A stretch of 64,000 nucleotides of DNA, from NCBI GenBank assembly GCA_037200385.1, contig JBBCGL010000001.1, forward strand, positions 4,417,418-4,481,417. The letters run 5' to 3'. This document shows, piece by piece, positions 8,490 to 16,161 of the stretch. A program made the translations under genes and the position numbers. This DNA is from Rhizomicrobium sp. Its GTDB lineage: Bacteria > Pseudomonadota > Alphaproteobacteria > Micropepsales > Micropepsaceae. Each line of letters begins with the position of its first letter. Position 1 is the stretch's first letter. The notes under the pieces are model-generated. The model was not told where the DNA came from, did not search any database, and saw only the letters and a list, made by a program, of their open reading frames with translations.

Positions 8490-8663
8490 TTACCAGCCCC
8501 AGCCGCGGCAGAACCGCGAGTGGTGATGGTGCCAGCCCCAGGACGTGCAGTGGCGGTGATGATGCCAGCCGCCATGATGGCCATGCCAGCGGGCTTCTGC
8601 GACGCCGGTGCTGGCGCCGATCAAAGCCACCGCGATCGCGGCAGCCGAGATAATCTTTTTCAT
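8490..8663 (-). CDS. Small secreted His/Trp/Cys-rich peptide 2
   Basis: A 57-residue frame starts at ATG 8663 with GAGGG seven bases before it; an in-frame longer version to 8717 lacks a ribosome site. The signal peptide is MKKIISAAAIAVALIGAST with cleavage likely after VAEA. The mature peptide repeats the plan of its neighbour: [17 protein letters not shown], then RFCRGWGW at the end. Both cysteines and all the Trp positions of the C-terminal half are kept between the two copies while the signal peptides differ. This suggests selection on the mature parts after tandem duplication. Probably one two-gene transcript. Function unknown. Confidence 0.78.
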   Translation of the reverse strand: MKKIISAAAIAVALIGASTGVAEARWHGHHGGWHHHRHCTSWGWHHHHSRFCRGWGW

Positions 8664-8688
8664 GGGAGATCCCTCATCAGGTTGGACT

Positions 8689-8702
8689 AGTCGTCGACGA
8701 CT
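8689..8702. promoter_or_regulatory. Perfect 14-bp palindrome upstream of the His-rich peptide genes
   Basis: AGTCGTCGACGACT is a perfect palindrome 26 bases before the start codon of the His-rich peptide 2 gene. Its place in the likely 5' leader or promoter suggests an operator, or a small hairpin in the mRNA. No regulator can be assigned from the sequence. Confidence 0.4.
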
Positions 8703-8785
8703 CTCCGTTAACGACATTGTTTACGCGAAGTTCCCTGCCCCTCACAGCCCAAATCTTCGGCTTCCGCGCCTGAACGCAGCATGAA

Positions 8786-8799
8786 TGACGCTTGCGTCA
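8786..8799. promoter_or_regulatory. Palindrome TGACGCTTGCGTCA upstream of MFS gene
   Basis: The arms TGACGC and GCGTCA flank a two-base centre about 40-80 bases upstream of the possible MFS starts. An AT-rich segment (TTAGTTTAAATT) follows directly and may be the promoter core. The position fits an operator. The Crp/Fnr-type regulator encoded downstream of the MFS gene is one candidate binder, but its own likely site at 10826-10847 reads differently. Confidence 0.4.
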
Positions 8800-8836
8800 C
8801 TTAGTTTAAATTGCCGCCTTTGCCGCGGAGCGCACG

Positions 8837-10180
8837 ATGCGCATAGTTGGTCGCAACAAGGGCTTGGGGGCAAGGCGTATGGCGGATATCGGCGCGAGGG
8901 TGTTTGCGAAAGCAACATGGCGGCTGATTCCCGTGATGGTGCTGCTCTATCTCGTCGCCTTCCTCGACCGGGTGAATGTCAGCTCCGCGGCGCTGACCAT
9001 GAACAAGGACCTGGGGATGGGCGAAGCCGCCTATGGCTGGGGCGCCGGCGTGTTCTTCCTCGGCTATTTCCTGTTCGAGGTGCCGTCGAACGTGATCCTG
9101 GAAAAGGTCGGGGCGCGGCTCTGGATCGGCCGCATCATGCTGACCTGGGGCGCGGTCTCGATGGCGACCGCGTTCGTGACGGGACCGCTGAGCTTCTGCG
9201 CCGCGCGCTTCATGCTGGGGCTTGCGGAAGCCGGCTTCTTCCCCGGCATGGTGCTCTATCTGACCTATTGGTTTCCCGGTCCCATGCGGGCGCGGCTGCT
9301 CGCGCTGTTCATGGTGGCGCTGCCGCTCACCAATGTGATCGGCCAGCCGATCTCCGGGTTCATCCTGCAGATGGAGCTGGTCCACCGGCTGCATGGCTGG
9401 CAATGGCTGTTCCTGCTCGAGGGCGCGCCGTCGGTCCTCCTCGGTCTGGCCGTCCTGTGGTGGCTGCCCAGCACGCCCGCCGACGCCAAATGGCTCAGCG
9501 AGGACGAGCGCGCCACGATCGCCGCCGCCCTCGCGGAAGACCCGCCGCACGTCCATACCGGCCTGTGGCCGATGTTCCGCGATCCGCGCGTCTGGCTGCT
9601 GACGCTGCCCGATTTCTGCATCGTGCTGTCGCTCTACGGCATCAATCTGTGGCTGCCGCAGATCGTGCGCGGCATGGGCTTCTCGGTCCTCGACAGCAGC
9701 CTGATCTCGGCGCTGCCCTATTTCGTCTCGGTCTTCGCGATGGTGCTGTGGGGCCTGTCGAGCGACGCGCGGCGCGAGCGCATCTGGCATATCGCCGCCG
9801 CGGCGTTGTTCGGTGCCGCCGGGCTGGTCGGCGCGGCGCTGCTGCATGATCGCATCGCGGTGCTGGTGTCGCTCACCGTCTGCGTCTGCGGCGTCTATGC
9901 GGCGCTGTCGGTGTTCTGGACCCTGCCGCCCTCCTTCCTCGGCGGCACCGCCGCGGCGGGCGGCATCGCGCTGATCAATTCGATCAGCAATCTCGGCGGC
10001 CTCGTCGGGCCCGGCATGATGGGTTGGCTGAAGGCGCAGACCGGAAACTTTTCCGCCGGGCTCGGCGTGCTGGCGCTTGGCCTGATCGCGGCGGCGGTGC
10101 TGGTGGTCATGATCGGCCGCACGATAACCTTCGCCGGACGCGCCGCGGCGCTGGAGCGCTACACGCGGCTCAATGCCTGA
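8837..10180 (+). CDS. MFS transporter, anion:cation symporter-like
   Basis: This is a 12-helix major facilitator, 447 residues from the ATG at 8837, which has GGAG six bases upstream; a second possible ATG at 8879 would give 433 residues. The FLDRVNVSSAALTMNKDLGM start, VFFLGYFLFEVPSN and the region LAEAGFFPGMVLYLTYWFP are typical of the ACS family, which moves organic anions such as phthalate, glucarate or tartrate with protons or sodium. The substrate cannot be read from sequence. The gene ends 21 bases after the stop of the convergent Crp-type regulator gene (tail-to-tail overlap). The nearby 2-oxoglutarate dioxygenase suggests uptake of its substrate, which is inference. Confidence 0.85.
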   Translation: MRIVGRNKGLGARRMADIGARVFAKATWRLIPVMVLLYLVAFLDRVNVSSAALTMNKDLGMGEAAYGWGAGVFFLGYFLFEVPSNVILEKVGARLWIGRIMLTWGAVSMATAFVTGPLSFCAARFMLGLAEAGFFPGMVLYLTYWFPGPMRARLLALFMVALPLTNVIGQPISGFILQMELVHRLHGWQWLFLLEGAPSVLLGLAVLWWLPSTPADAKWLSEDERATIAAALAEDPPHVHTGLWPMFRDPRVWLLTLPDFCIVLSLYGINLWLPQIVRGMGFSVLDSSLISALPYFVSVFAMVLWGLSSDARRERIWHIAAAALFGAAGLVGAALLHDRIAVLVSLTVCVCGVYAALSVFWTLPPSFLGGTAAAGGIALINSISNLGGLVGPGMMGWLKAQTGNFSAGLGVLALGLIAAAVLVVMIGRTITFAGRAAALERYTRLNA

Positions 10181-10818
10181 AGCCGGTCGCGGTCGCGCAC
10201 CTGGACGTGCCGGTATTCCCGTGCGATCGCGCCGCGCCGCTCCAGCTCGCGCAGATGCCCGTTCACGGTCTTGCGCGACAGGCCGGTCATCTCGGCGAGC
10301 TGCGCCTGCGTGACTGCGACCCGGTCGGTCGAAAGCGCGAGCAGGGCAAGCCGCGCCGCGACGCGCCTGGCGGGGCGCAGATGGATCATCACCCCCGCAA
10401 GCTGCAGCGCACCGGCGAGCTGGGCATAAAGCAGGGTGGCGAAGTTGCGCCACACATCGGGCTGGCCGCGCCCGATCTGCGCCAGCACCGCGTCGGGCAC
10501 GTGCAGCAGCCGCGAATGCTCCCCCGCGATCGCGGTGACCAGGCGCGGCCCGCCGCCGAACCGCGCCGGCTGGCCGAAGAACTGCCCGCGCTGCACGATG
10601 TCGAGCAGCCGCGTCTCACCGTCCGGCAGGGTCAGCAGCAGGTGCACCGAGCCCTCCAGCACGCCGTACAATCCGTTGAGCGCGTCGCCCGTGCCGTAGA
10701 TCCATTGCCCGGCGTCGACCCGCGCCGTCCGGGCCTGGGCCAGCAGGGCCTCGCGCAGGGCGGGCGACTGGCGCGCCAGCCAGGGATTGCGCAGCAGGAT
10801 CTTGGCATCGTCGGCCAT
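10159..10818 (-). CDS. Crp/Fnr-family transcriptional regulator
   Basis: The 219-residue protein has an N-terminal cyclic-nucleotide-binding-like beta-roll (GQWIYGTGDALNGLYGVLEGSVHLLL, GQFFGQPARFGG) and a C-terminal winged helix-turn-helix with VTQAQLAEMTGLSRKTVNGHL as the recognition part. It has no Fnr-type cysteine cluster. The ATG at 10818 is preferred to a TTG at 10845, which would lie inside the palindrome 10826-10847. The gene is divergent from the TauD-type dioxygenase and convergent with the MFS transporter, so it is the likely regulator of both. The effector is unknown. Confidence 0.88.
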   Translation of the reverse strand: MADDAKILLRNPWLARQSPALREALLAQARTARVDAGQWIYGTGDALNGLYGVLEGSVHLLLTLPDGETRLLDIVQRGQFFGQPARFGGGPRLVTAIAGEHSRLLHVPDAVLAQIGRGQPDVWRNFATLLYAQLAGALQLAGVMIHLRPARRVAARLALLALSTDRVAVTQAQLAEMTGLSRKTVNGHLRELERRGAIAREYRHVQVRDRDRLQALSRV

Positions 10819-10825
10819 CGCGGAA

Positions 10826-10847
10826 GATTGTAACGAAAGTGACAATC
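10826..10847. promoter_or_regulatory. Crp-like operator between regulator and dioxygenase genes
   Basis: GATTGT and ACAATC form perfect outer arms of a 22-bp site. Its core reads TGTAA-N6-TGACA, which matches the Crp consensus spacing TGTGA-N6-TCACA at eight of ten positions. It lies 8 bases before the regulator's ATG and 50 bases before the dioxygenase ATG, so one site could serve both divergent genes. This suggests autoregulation together with control of the dioxygenase. Confidence 0.6.
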
Positions 10848-10897
10848 CTGCAAGCCGGGCGCGCTAAGCTGCGGCCGACAGGAAACCGGAGCACGGC

Positions 10898-11728
10898 ATG
10901 GGCACCATCGAGATTCGCAGACATGACGGCGGCTGCGGCGCCGAAGTGCTGGGCGTCGATCTCAGGCATCTGACGGACGCCGACCTCGAGACCATCCGCG
11001 AGGCCTATGCCGCGCATGGCGTGATCTTCTTCCGCGACCAGGCGCTCTCCGAGGACGAGCACATCGTCTTTGCCGAGCGCTGGGGCGCGATCGACATCAA
11101 CAAGTTCTTCCCGCACATCGACGGCTATCCGCAGATCGCCGCGGTGCGCAAGGAGAAGGAGCAGAAGACCAATATCGGCGGCGGCTGGCATACCGACCAT
11201 TCCTACGACCGGATTCCCGCGATGGGATCGATCCTGGTGGCGCGCGTCCTGCCTCCGGCCGGCGGCGACACGCTGTTCGCCGATATGTACGCCGCTTACG
11301 AAGCGCTCGACAGCGAGACGAAAACCGCGATCGCGGATCTCAGGGCGGTGCATTCCAACGCGCATGTCTTCGGCTCGAACGCCTATTACGACAATCCCGA
11401 GCGCAAGGAATTCGCCAACGACGCCGCGGTCGGCCAGGCGGTGCATCCGGTGGTGATCACCCATCCGCTCTCGGGCCGCAAGGCGCTCTATGTCAATCCC
11501 GGTTTCACGATCCGCTTCGACGGCCAGTCGGCGGAGGAGAGCCGCCCGCTGCTGCACAGGCTCTTCGCCCACGCGATGCAGCCGCAATTCCAGTCCCGCT
11601 TCCAATGGCGTCCGGGCTCGGTCGCCTTCTGGGACAACCGCGCCACCTGGCACTTCGCGCTCAACGACTATCACGGCGCGGAGCGCCTGATGCACCGCAT
11701 CACGGTCGCGGGCGTGGCGCTGAATTAA
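10898..11728 (+). CDS. TauD/TfdA-family 2-oxoglutarate-dependent dioxygenase
   Basis: The enzyme uses Fe(II), O2 and 2-oxoglutarate to hydroxylate a substrate, often a sulfonate, a phenoxyacetate or a similar small acid, with loss of CO2. The 276-residue length is normal. The iron triad is visible: His98 and Asp100 in GGGWHTDHSY and the distal His252 in TWHFALNDY, with the 2-oxoglutarate-binding Arg267 in MHRIT. There is no signal peptide, so it is cytoplasmic. It is transcribed away from a Crp-type regulator with an operator-like palindrome in between. Its stop overlaps that of the next convergent gene by four bases. The true substrate is open; taurine is only one possibility. Confidence 0.9.
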   Translation: MGTIEIRRHDGGCGAEVLGVDLRHLTDADLETIREAYAAHGVIFFRDQALSEDEHIVFAERWGAIDINKFFPHIDGYPQIAAVRKEKEQKTNIGGGWHTDHSYDRIPAMGSILVARVLPPAGGDTLFADMYAAYEALDSETKTAIADLRAVHSNAHVFGSNAYYDNPERKEFANDAAVGQAVHPVVITHPLSGRKALYVNPGFTIRFDGQSAEESRPLLHRLFAHAMQPQFQSRFQWRPGSVAFWDNRATWHFALNDYHGAERLMHRITVAGVALN

Positions 11729-12795
11729 GGCTCGAGCCAAACCCGCACACGATGCCGGTCGTGGGCGCCGTGGATCGTCACGGCGTCGCCGGCGCGCGTC
11801 TCGAGGGGCGCGAGGAAGGGGTGAAAGCGCATCGCCCAGCAGGAAAAGTGCGCCGAGCCCGGTGCGTTCTCGTAAGTCGTCACATCGTCCATCGTCAGGT
11901 GGATCCACTGCACGATGCCGTTGGCGCGGCCGCCGGTCGCGCGCAGCGTCGCGCTGCGCCGTTCCGCCGGTGTGTGTTCGGCGCGATCGAAGGCGAAGGT
12001 GAACAGGTCCGCCGGAGCGCTGCGCAGGGCGAACTCCGCATCGGTGTTCTTCACGGTGAGCACGGGCGCCCGCCAGTCCTCCATCGCCGAGAGATCGAAG
12101 CCGTCGACGATCCCGACAGATGCGTGCTTCGGCAGCGAATTCTCCGCCAGCGCGACACGGATGACGCCGCGCGCGGGGATCACCGGCGCGCCGGGCTTCA
12201 AGAGTTCGCGCATCGCCTGCTCCTGCGCCGGCAGCACGTCCTCGGCCAGCAGGTCGTTGCTGATGATCTCGGAGACCAGAAGGTCCATGCGCCCGCCCAG
12301 GTCGTGCTCGACGTCGAGCTTGCCCGAGTGCTTGTCGATCACCCGCACGCGATCGGCATAGCCGTTGCGCGCGATGTTGGTGCGCGCCGTCGCGGCGACG
12401 ATCGGATTGACCTCGCAGGTGATCACTTCGGCGGCGCCGGCGCGCGCCGCCATCATGGCGAGGATGCCCGAACCGGTGCCGATCTCCAGCACGCGCATGC
12501 CGGGCCGGATCGCACGGCGCAGCGCCGCGTCATAGGCGCGGTTGCGCACTTCGTCGCGCACCAGAACGAAGTGCCATTTGGGCACGCTGTCGCTGAGGAA
12601 TTCGCGGCCGAGCTGCACGATGCGCAGATCGGCGGGCGCCAGCGCCATTGCGCGGCGCACCAGGCGGTGCGCCTCGTCGCCTTGCCCATCCCCGCGCATC
12701 AGCCCGGCGAGACGAATCATCGCCTCGGGATTTCCTTCGACCTTGCGCAGCAGGGCGGCCAGCGCCGGGGCGCGAGACGGTGGGGGATTGCTCAT
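11725..12795 (-). CDS. Protein arginine N-methyltransferase-like SAM methyltransferase
   Basis: The 356-residue protein has a short helical N-terminal segment (TPR-like, about 10-60), then a class I SAM-methyltransferase fold. Motif I is VLEIGTGSG at 102-110, followed by CEVNP at 128-131. SEIISNDLLAEDVLP (about 175-189) matches the double-glutamate loop of protein arginine methyltransferases, with Glu176 and Glu185 as candidate guanidinium-binding residues. A C-terminal beta-barrel-like half follows. PRMTs are mainly eukaryotic, but bacterial PRMT7-like proteins are known. Two starts are possible, 12795 and 12813; neither has a strong ribosome site. Other methyl acceptors cannot be excluded. 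Confidence 0.75.
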   Translation of the reverse strand: MSNPPPSRAPALAALLRKVEGNPEAMIRLAGLMRGDGQGDEAHRLVRRAMALAPADLRIVQLGREFLSDSVPKWHFVLVRDEVRNRAYDAALRRAIRPGMRVLEIGTGSGILAMMAARAGAAEVITCEVNPIVAATARTNIARNGYADRVRVIDKHSGKLDVEHDLGGRMDLLVSEIISNDLLAEDVLPAQEQAMRELLKPGAPVIPARGVIRVALAENSLPKHASVGIVDGFDLSAMEDWRAPVLTVKNTDAEFALRSAPADLFTFAFDRAEHTPAERRSATLRATGGRANGIVQWIHLTMDDVTTYENAPGSAHFSCWAMRFHPFLAPLETRAGDAVTIHGAHDRHRVRVWLEP

Positions 12796-12835
12796 CGCCA
12801 AAGTGTAGCCCATCCGGCGCGCACGCGCAGCCCTG

Positions 12836-13747
12836 TCAAGCCTTCGCGGACCGCGACAGCACCGCGCTGCCGAGCTGCCGCATGCTCAGCGCGTTGAGCG
12901 GAAACTCGAGCAGCACGTGCATCAAGCTGATCAGCAGCAGCACCAGGAAGCCGATCCCATAATCGTAGAAATACAGCCCCGTCGCCGCTGCGCTCGCCAG
13001 GGCGATGCCGATCAGCCGCGGCCGCGGAATCGCCGACCAGCGGATCACGTCCGCTTTGATGAACCAGTTGAGATAGTGATAGGTGTAGACGAACGAGAGC
13101 AGCCCCGTCACGCGTCCGCCGAACCGCAGGTCCGGCGCGCCGAGCAGCGATCCCAGCGCCGGCGCGACGCCGCCGAAATAATCCTCGCCCAGACGCGCCA
13201 GCGCCGGCACCACCGAACCGCGCCAGGGCGGCACGACGACGATCAGCAGCAGCGCCGCCAGATAGGCCCCGACGATGCCGAACTGTACCTTGCTCTTCGC
13301 GCGCACCGCGCCCAGCGTCATGAACACCAGCGTGAACAGGCTGACATGGACCAGCGTCGGCAGCAGCACGCCGGCGATGCCGAACGGCACGTCGGCGAGA
13401 ACCATCGCCAGCGTCGCGGCAAACGCGATGACGCCATAGAGACCGGCGCGGCGCGGGTCCTTCACTGTCGCGGCGATCGCGCAGAGGACGAACAGGCTCC
13501 ACAGCAGCACGCCGGTCCAATAGGGATCGGCGATGAACATGGCGCCCAGCGCCGCCGCCACGAGCGCCAGTGCGATGCCGCGATGCGGCAGGAAATAGCC
13601 GCGGTCGTGCAGCCAGTTGATCTCGGTAAAATAGTGCGCCGGCCCGAGGATGGCATAGGACAGCAGCAGGAGTTCGAACGGCAGGACATAGGCCGCGCCC
13701 AGCGCCGCCAGCAGCAGGCCGATATGGATAATGTCGTTGCGGCGCAT
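12836..13747 (-). CDS. Polytopic membrane protein of unknown function
   Basis: The 303-residue protein is almost wholly hydrophobic, with about nine predicted membrane segments. A conserved-looking motif, LGPAHYFTEINWLHDRGYF at about 35-53, contains His, Glu and Asp that could bind a metal or act in catalysis; a second one is YTYHYLNWFIK near 225-235. Similar unnamed membrane proteins occur in Bacteroidetes and Proteobacteria, with some likeness to the histidine pattern of Brp/Blh carotenoid dioxygenases, but I would not assign that function. The ATG at 13747 begins the first hydrophobic stretch; the open frame upstream runs antisense to fabD and is a shadow. Confidence 0.65.
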   Translation of the reverse strand: MRRNDIIHIGLLLAALGAAYVLPFELLLLSYAILGPAHYFTEINWLHDRGYFLPHRGIALALVAAALGAMFIADPYWTGVLLWSLFVLCAIAATVKDPRRAGLYGVIAFAATLAMVLADVPFGIAGVLLPTLVHVSLFTLVFMTLGAVRAKSKVQFGIVGAYLAALLLIVVVPPWRGSVVPALARLGEDYFGGVAPALGSLLGAPDLRFGGRVTGLLSFVYTYHYLNWFIKADVIRWSAIPRPRLIGIALASAAATGLYFYDYGIGFLVLLLISLMHVLLEFPLNALSMRQLGSAVLSRSAKA

Positions 13748-13790
13748 AGTTGAAGTCCGGGATGCAGGTGCCAAACCTAACACTACAATT

Positions 13791-13926
13791 GTCATCCCGG
13801 CCAAGCGATGCGTACGCATCGCGCAGAGCCGGGACCCATCGTGCCGTCGGCTCCCTGTCTCCCGGCTCTCGCGGAGTTTATCCTCATGCGGCGCTTCGTG
13901 CCGACACGAGGGCTCGGTCGGGATGA
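13791..13926. repeat. Palindromic repeat family B, copy 1
   Basis: The element begins GTCATCCCGGCCAAGCGATG and ends with CGGGATGAC, so its ends are inverted. Near the left end is a perfect 18-bp palindrome, GCGATGCGTACGCATCGC (13805-13822), followed by AGAGCCGGGACCCAT and later CCCGGCTCTCGC. The same order of blocks is at 19236-19336. It lies upstream of fabD. Confidence 0.85.
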
Positions 13927-13996
13927 CGGGGGATTTCTTTTTGAGCTCGGTGGAGCTTCTTGCACAAGCGCCGCCCGCCCTATAAACCGCCCCGCC

Positions 13997-14944
13997 ATGA
14001 CACGCGCTTTCATTTTCCCCGGCCAGGGCTCCCAGGCCGTCGGCATGGGCAAGGTCCTTGCCGAGACCTTCGCGCCGGCCCGCGAAGTCTTCCAGGAAGT
14101 CGACGACGCGCTGAACCAGAAGCTCTCGAAGCTGATGTGGGAAGGCCCGGAAGGCGACCTCGTCCTCACCGAGAACGCCCAGCCCGCGATCATGGCGGCT
14201 TCGCTCGCCGTGCTGGCCGTGCTGCGCAAGGACGGCGGCCTGGACCTTGCCCGGCATGCGCGCCTCGTCGCCGGCCATTCGCTGGGCGAGTACACCGCGC
14301 TGTGCGCCGCCGGCGCCTTCTCGCTCGCCGACACCGCCCGTCTGCTGAAGGCGCGCGGCCGGGCGATGCAGTCCGCCGTGCCGGTCGGCATGGGCGGCAT
14401 GAGCGCCCTGCTCGGCGCCGAGATCGAACAGGCCGAAGAACTCGCGCGCGAATGCGCCGCCGCGACCGGTGGCGTCTGCGTCGTCGCCAACGACAATGCG
14501 CCCGGCCAGGTCGTGATCTCCGGCAGCAAGGCCGCGCTCGACAAGGCGCCCGAGATCGCCAAGCTCAAGGGCATCAAGCGCGCCATGGCGCTCAACGTCT
14601 CCGCCCCCTTCCATTGCCCCCTGATGCAACCCGCCGCCGACAAGATGGCGGAGGCGCTAGCGCAGGTGACGATCCGTCCGCTGGCCGTGCCGGTGGTGGC
14701 CAATGTCACGGCGGCCGAGACGGCCGAGCCGGAAACAATCCGCCGCCTGCTCGTTGAGCAGGTGACGGCTCGCGTGCGCTGGCGCGAAAGCGTGCTGGCG
14801 TTCCGCGGCTATGGCGTCACGGCGACTGTCGAAGTCGGCGGCAACAAGGTGCTCACCGGCATGGTCAAGCGCATCGACAAGGACCTCGCGACGGTCACGC
14901 TCGACAGCCCGGCGGACATCGAAGCGTTCGCGAAATCTCTCTGA
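13997..14944 (+). CDS. fabD: Malonyl-CoA:ACP transacylase
   Basis: FabD moves the malonyl group from CoA to acyl carrier protein, supplying extender units for fatty acid synthesis. The 315-residue protein starts FIFPGQGSQAVGMG, has the nucleophile elbow GHSLGEY with Ser95, and the catalytic His207 in SAPFHCP. The ATG at 13997 gives the family N-terminus; 63 upstream in-frame residues come from the repeat and are rejected. It is the first gene of fabD-fabG-acpP-fabF. Confidence 0.97.
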   Translation: MTRAFIFPGQGSQAVGMGKVLAETFAPAREVFQEVDDALNQKLSKLMWEGPEGDLVLTENAQPAIMAASLAVLAVLRKDGGLDLARHARLVAGHSLGEYTALCAAGAFSLADTARLLKARGRAMQSAVPVGMGGMSALLGAEIEQAEELARECAAATGGVCVVANDNAPGQVVISGSKAALDKAPEIAKLKGIKRAMALNVSAPFHCPLMQPAADKMAEALAQVTIRPLAVPVVANVTAAETAEPETIRRLLVEQVTARVRWRESVLAFRGYGVTATVEVGGNKVLTGMVKRIDKDLATVTLDSPADIEAFAKSL

Positions 14945-15001
14945 TGCTGCTCGACATCTCCTCTCTCCTGGTCACCTCCCCGCAAGAGGGAGATGAAAGG
15001 C

Positions 15002-15748
15002 ATGAGCATGTTTGACCTGACCGGCAAAGTCGCACTCGTCACCGGCGCTTCCGGCGGCATCGGCGGCGCCATCGCGCGCGCGCTGCACGCACAGGGTGCG
15101 ACCGTCGTTCTTTCCGGCACCCGCGCCGAAGCGCTCGAATCGCTGAAGGCCGAGCTCGGCAGCCGCGCCTTCGTCGCGCCCTGCAATCTGGGCGACAAGG
15201 ATTCGGTCGAGGCGCTGCCCAAGGCCGCCGAGACCGCCGCCGGCGCACCGATCGACATCTTGGTCAACAATGCCGGTATCACCCGCGACAACCTCTTCCT
15301 GCGCATGAAGGATGCCGAGTGGGACGAGGTCATCGCGGTGAACCTGACCGCCGCCTTCCGTCTGTCGCGCGCCGTGCTGCGCGGTATGATGAAGAAGCGC
15401 TGGGGCCGCATCATCTCCATCACCTCGGTGGTGGGCGAGACCGGCAATCCCGGTCAGGGCAATTACGCCGCCGCCAAGGCAGGCCTGGTAGGCATGAGCA
15501 AATCGCTCGCGGCCGAGGTCGCCTCGCGCAACATCACCGTCAATGCCGTGGCGCCGGGCTTCATCCAGACCGCGATGACCGACGTGCTGACCGATGCCCA
15601 GAAAGAGACGATTTCCCAGCGAATCCCGGCGGGCCGCATGGGAACGCCGGCCGAGATCGCGGCCGCCGTGGTCTATCTGGCCAGCGAGGAAGCGGCCTAT
15701 GTGACCGGCGAGAGCATCCAGGTCAATGGCGGAATGTCGATGATCTGA
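15002..15748 (+). CDS. fabG: 3-oxoacyl-ACP reductase
   Basis: FabG reduces 3-oxoacyl-ACP with NADPH in the fatty acid elongation cycle. The 248-residue short-chain dehydrogenase has the cofactor motif TGASGGIG at 14-21, NNAG at 89-92 and the catalytic Asn114, Ser142, Tyr155 and Lys159. Three nearby ATGs (14993, 15002, 15008) compete; I chose 15002, nine bases after GGGAG. The C-terminus GGMSMI is typical of the family. It lies 57 bases after fabD. Confidence 0.96.
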   Translation: MSMFDLTGKVALVTGASGGIGGAIARALHAQGATVVLSGTRAEALESLKAELGSRAFVAPCNLGDKDSVEALPKAAETAAGAPIDILVNNAGITRDNLFLRMKDAEWDEVIAVNLTAAFRLSRAVLRGMMKKRWGRIISITSVVGETGNPGQGNYAAAKAGLVGMSKSLAAEVASRNITVNAVAPGFIQTAMTDVLTDAQKETISQRIPAGRMGTPAEIAAAVVYLASEEAAYVTGESIQVNGGMSMI

Positions 15749-15898
15749 CAACCCGATCAAGGGTTTAACCCTATTGTAGCGGGCGGCGTTCCTTTGTGTT
15801 ACGAAACGCGCGCCCCATCAAAGCATTATCAGTGCGGGCCCAACCTGCGGGCCATCCAACCAACCCCGGCAGGCACTCAAGGAGAGGCTTACAAGACA

Positions 15899-16138
15899 AT
15901 GAGCGATACGGCGGAACGCGTTAAGAAGATCGTCGTCGAGCATCTGAATGTGGATGCCGACAAGGTCACGGACAACGCGTCCTTCATCGAGGATCTCGGC
16001 GCGGACAGTCTCGACACCGTCGAGCTGGTCATGGCGTTCGAGGAAGAATTCGGCATCGAAATTCCCGACGACGCGGCGGAGTCCATCGTCACCGTCGGCG
16101 ACGCCGTGAAATATATCGACAAGACCGCGGCGGCCTGA
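15899..16138 (+). CDS. acpP: Acyl carrier protein
   Basis: This is the 79-residue acyl carrier of type II fatty acid synthesis, strongly acidic. Ser37 in [10 protein letters not shown] is the 4'-phosphopantetheine site. The ATG at 15899 is preceded by an AAGGAGAGG ribosome site. Codon use is notably clean, as expected of a highly expressed gene. It is preceded by a 150-base gap that may hold its own promoter and is followed by fabF after 23 bases. Confidence 0.98.
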   Translation: MSDTAERVKKIVVEHLNVDADKVTDNASFIEDLGADSLDTVELVMAFEEEFGIEIPDDAAESIVTVGDAVKYIDKTAAA

Positions 16139-16161
16139 CCGGCCGTCGCCCGAACACCGCC

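Noticed and set aside
15753-15775. AGGGTT-T-AACCCT inverted repeat after fabG as a terminator
   Set aside because: The arms are only six bases and no T run follows.
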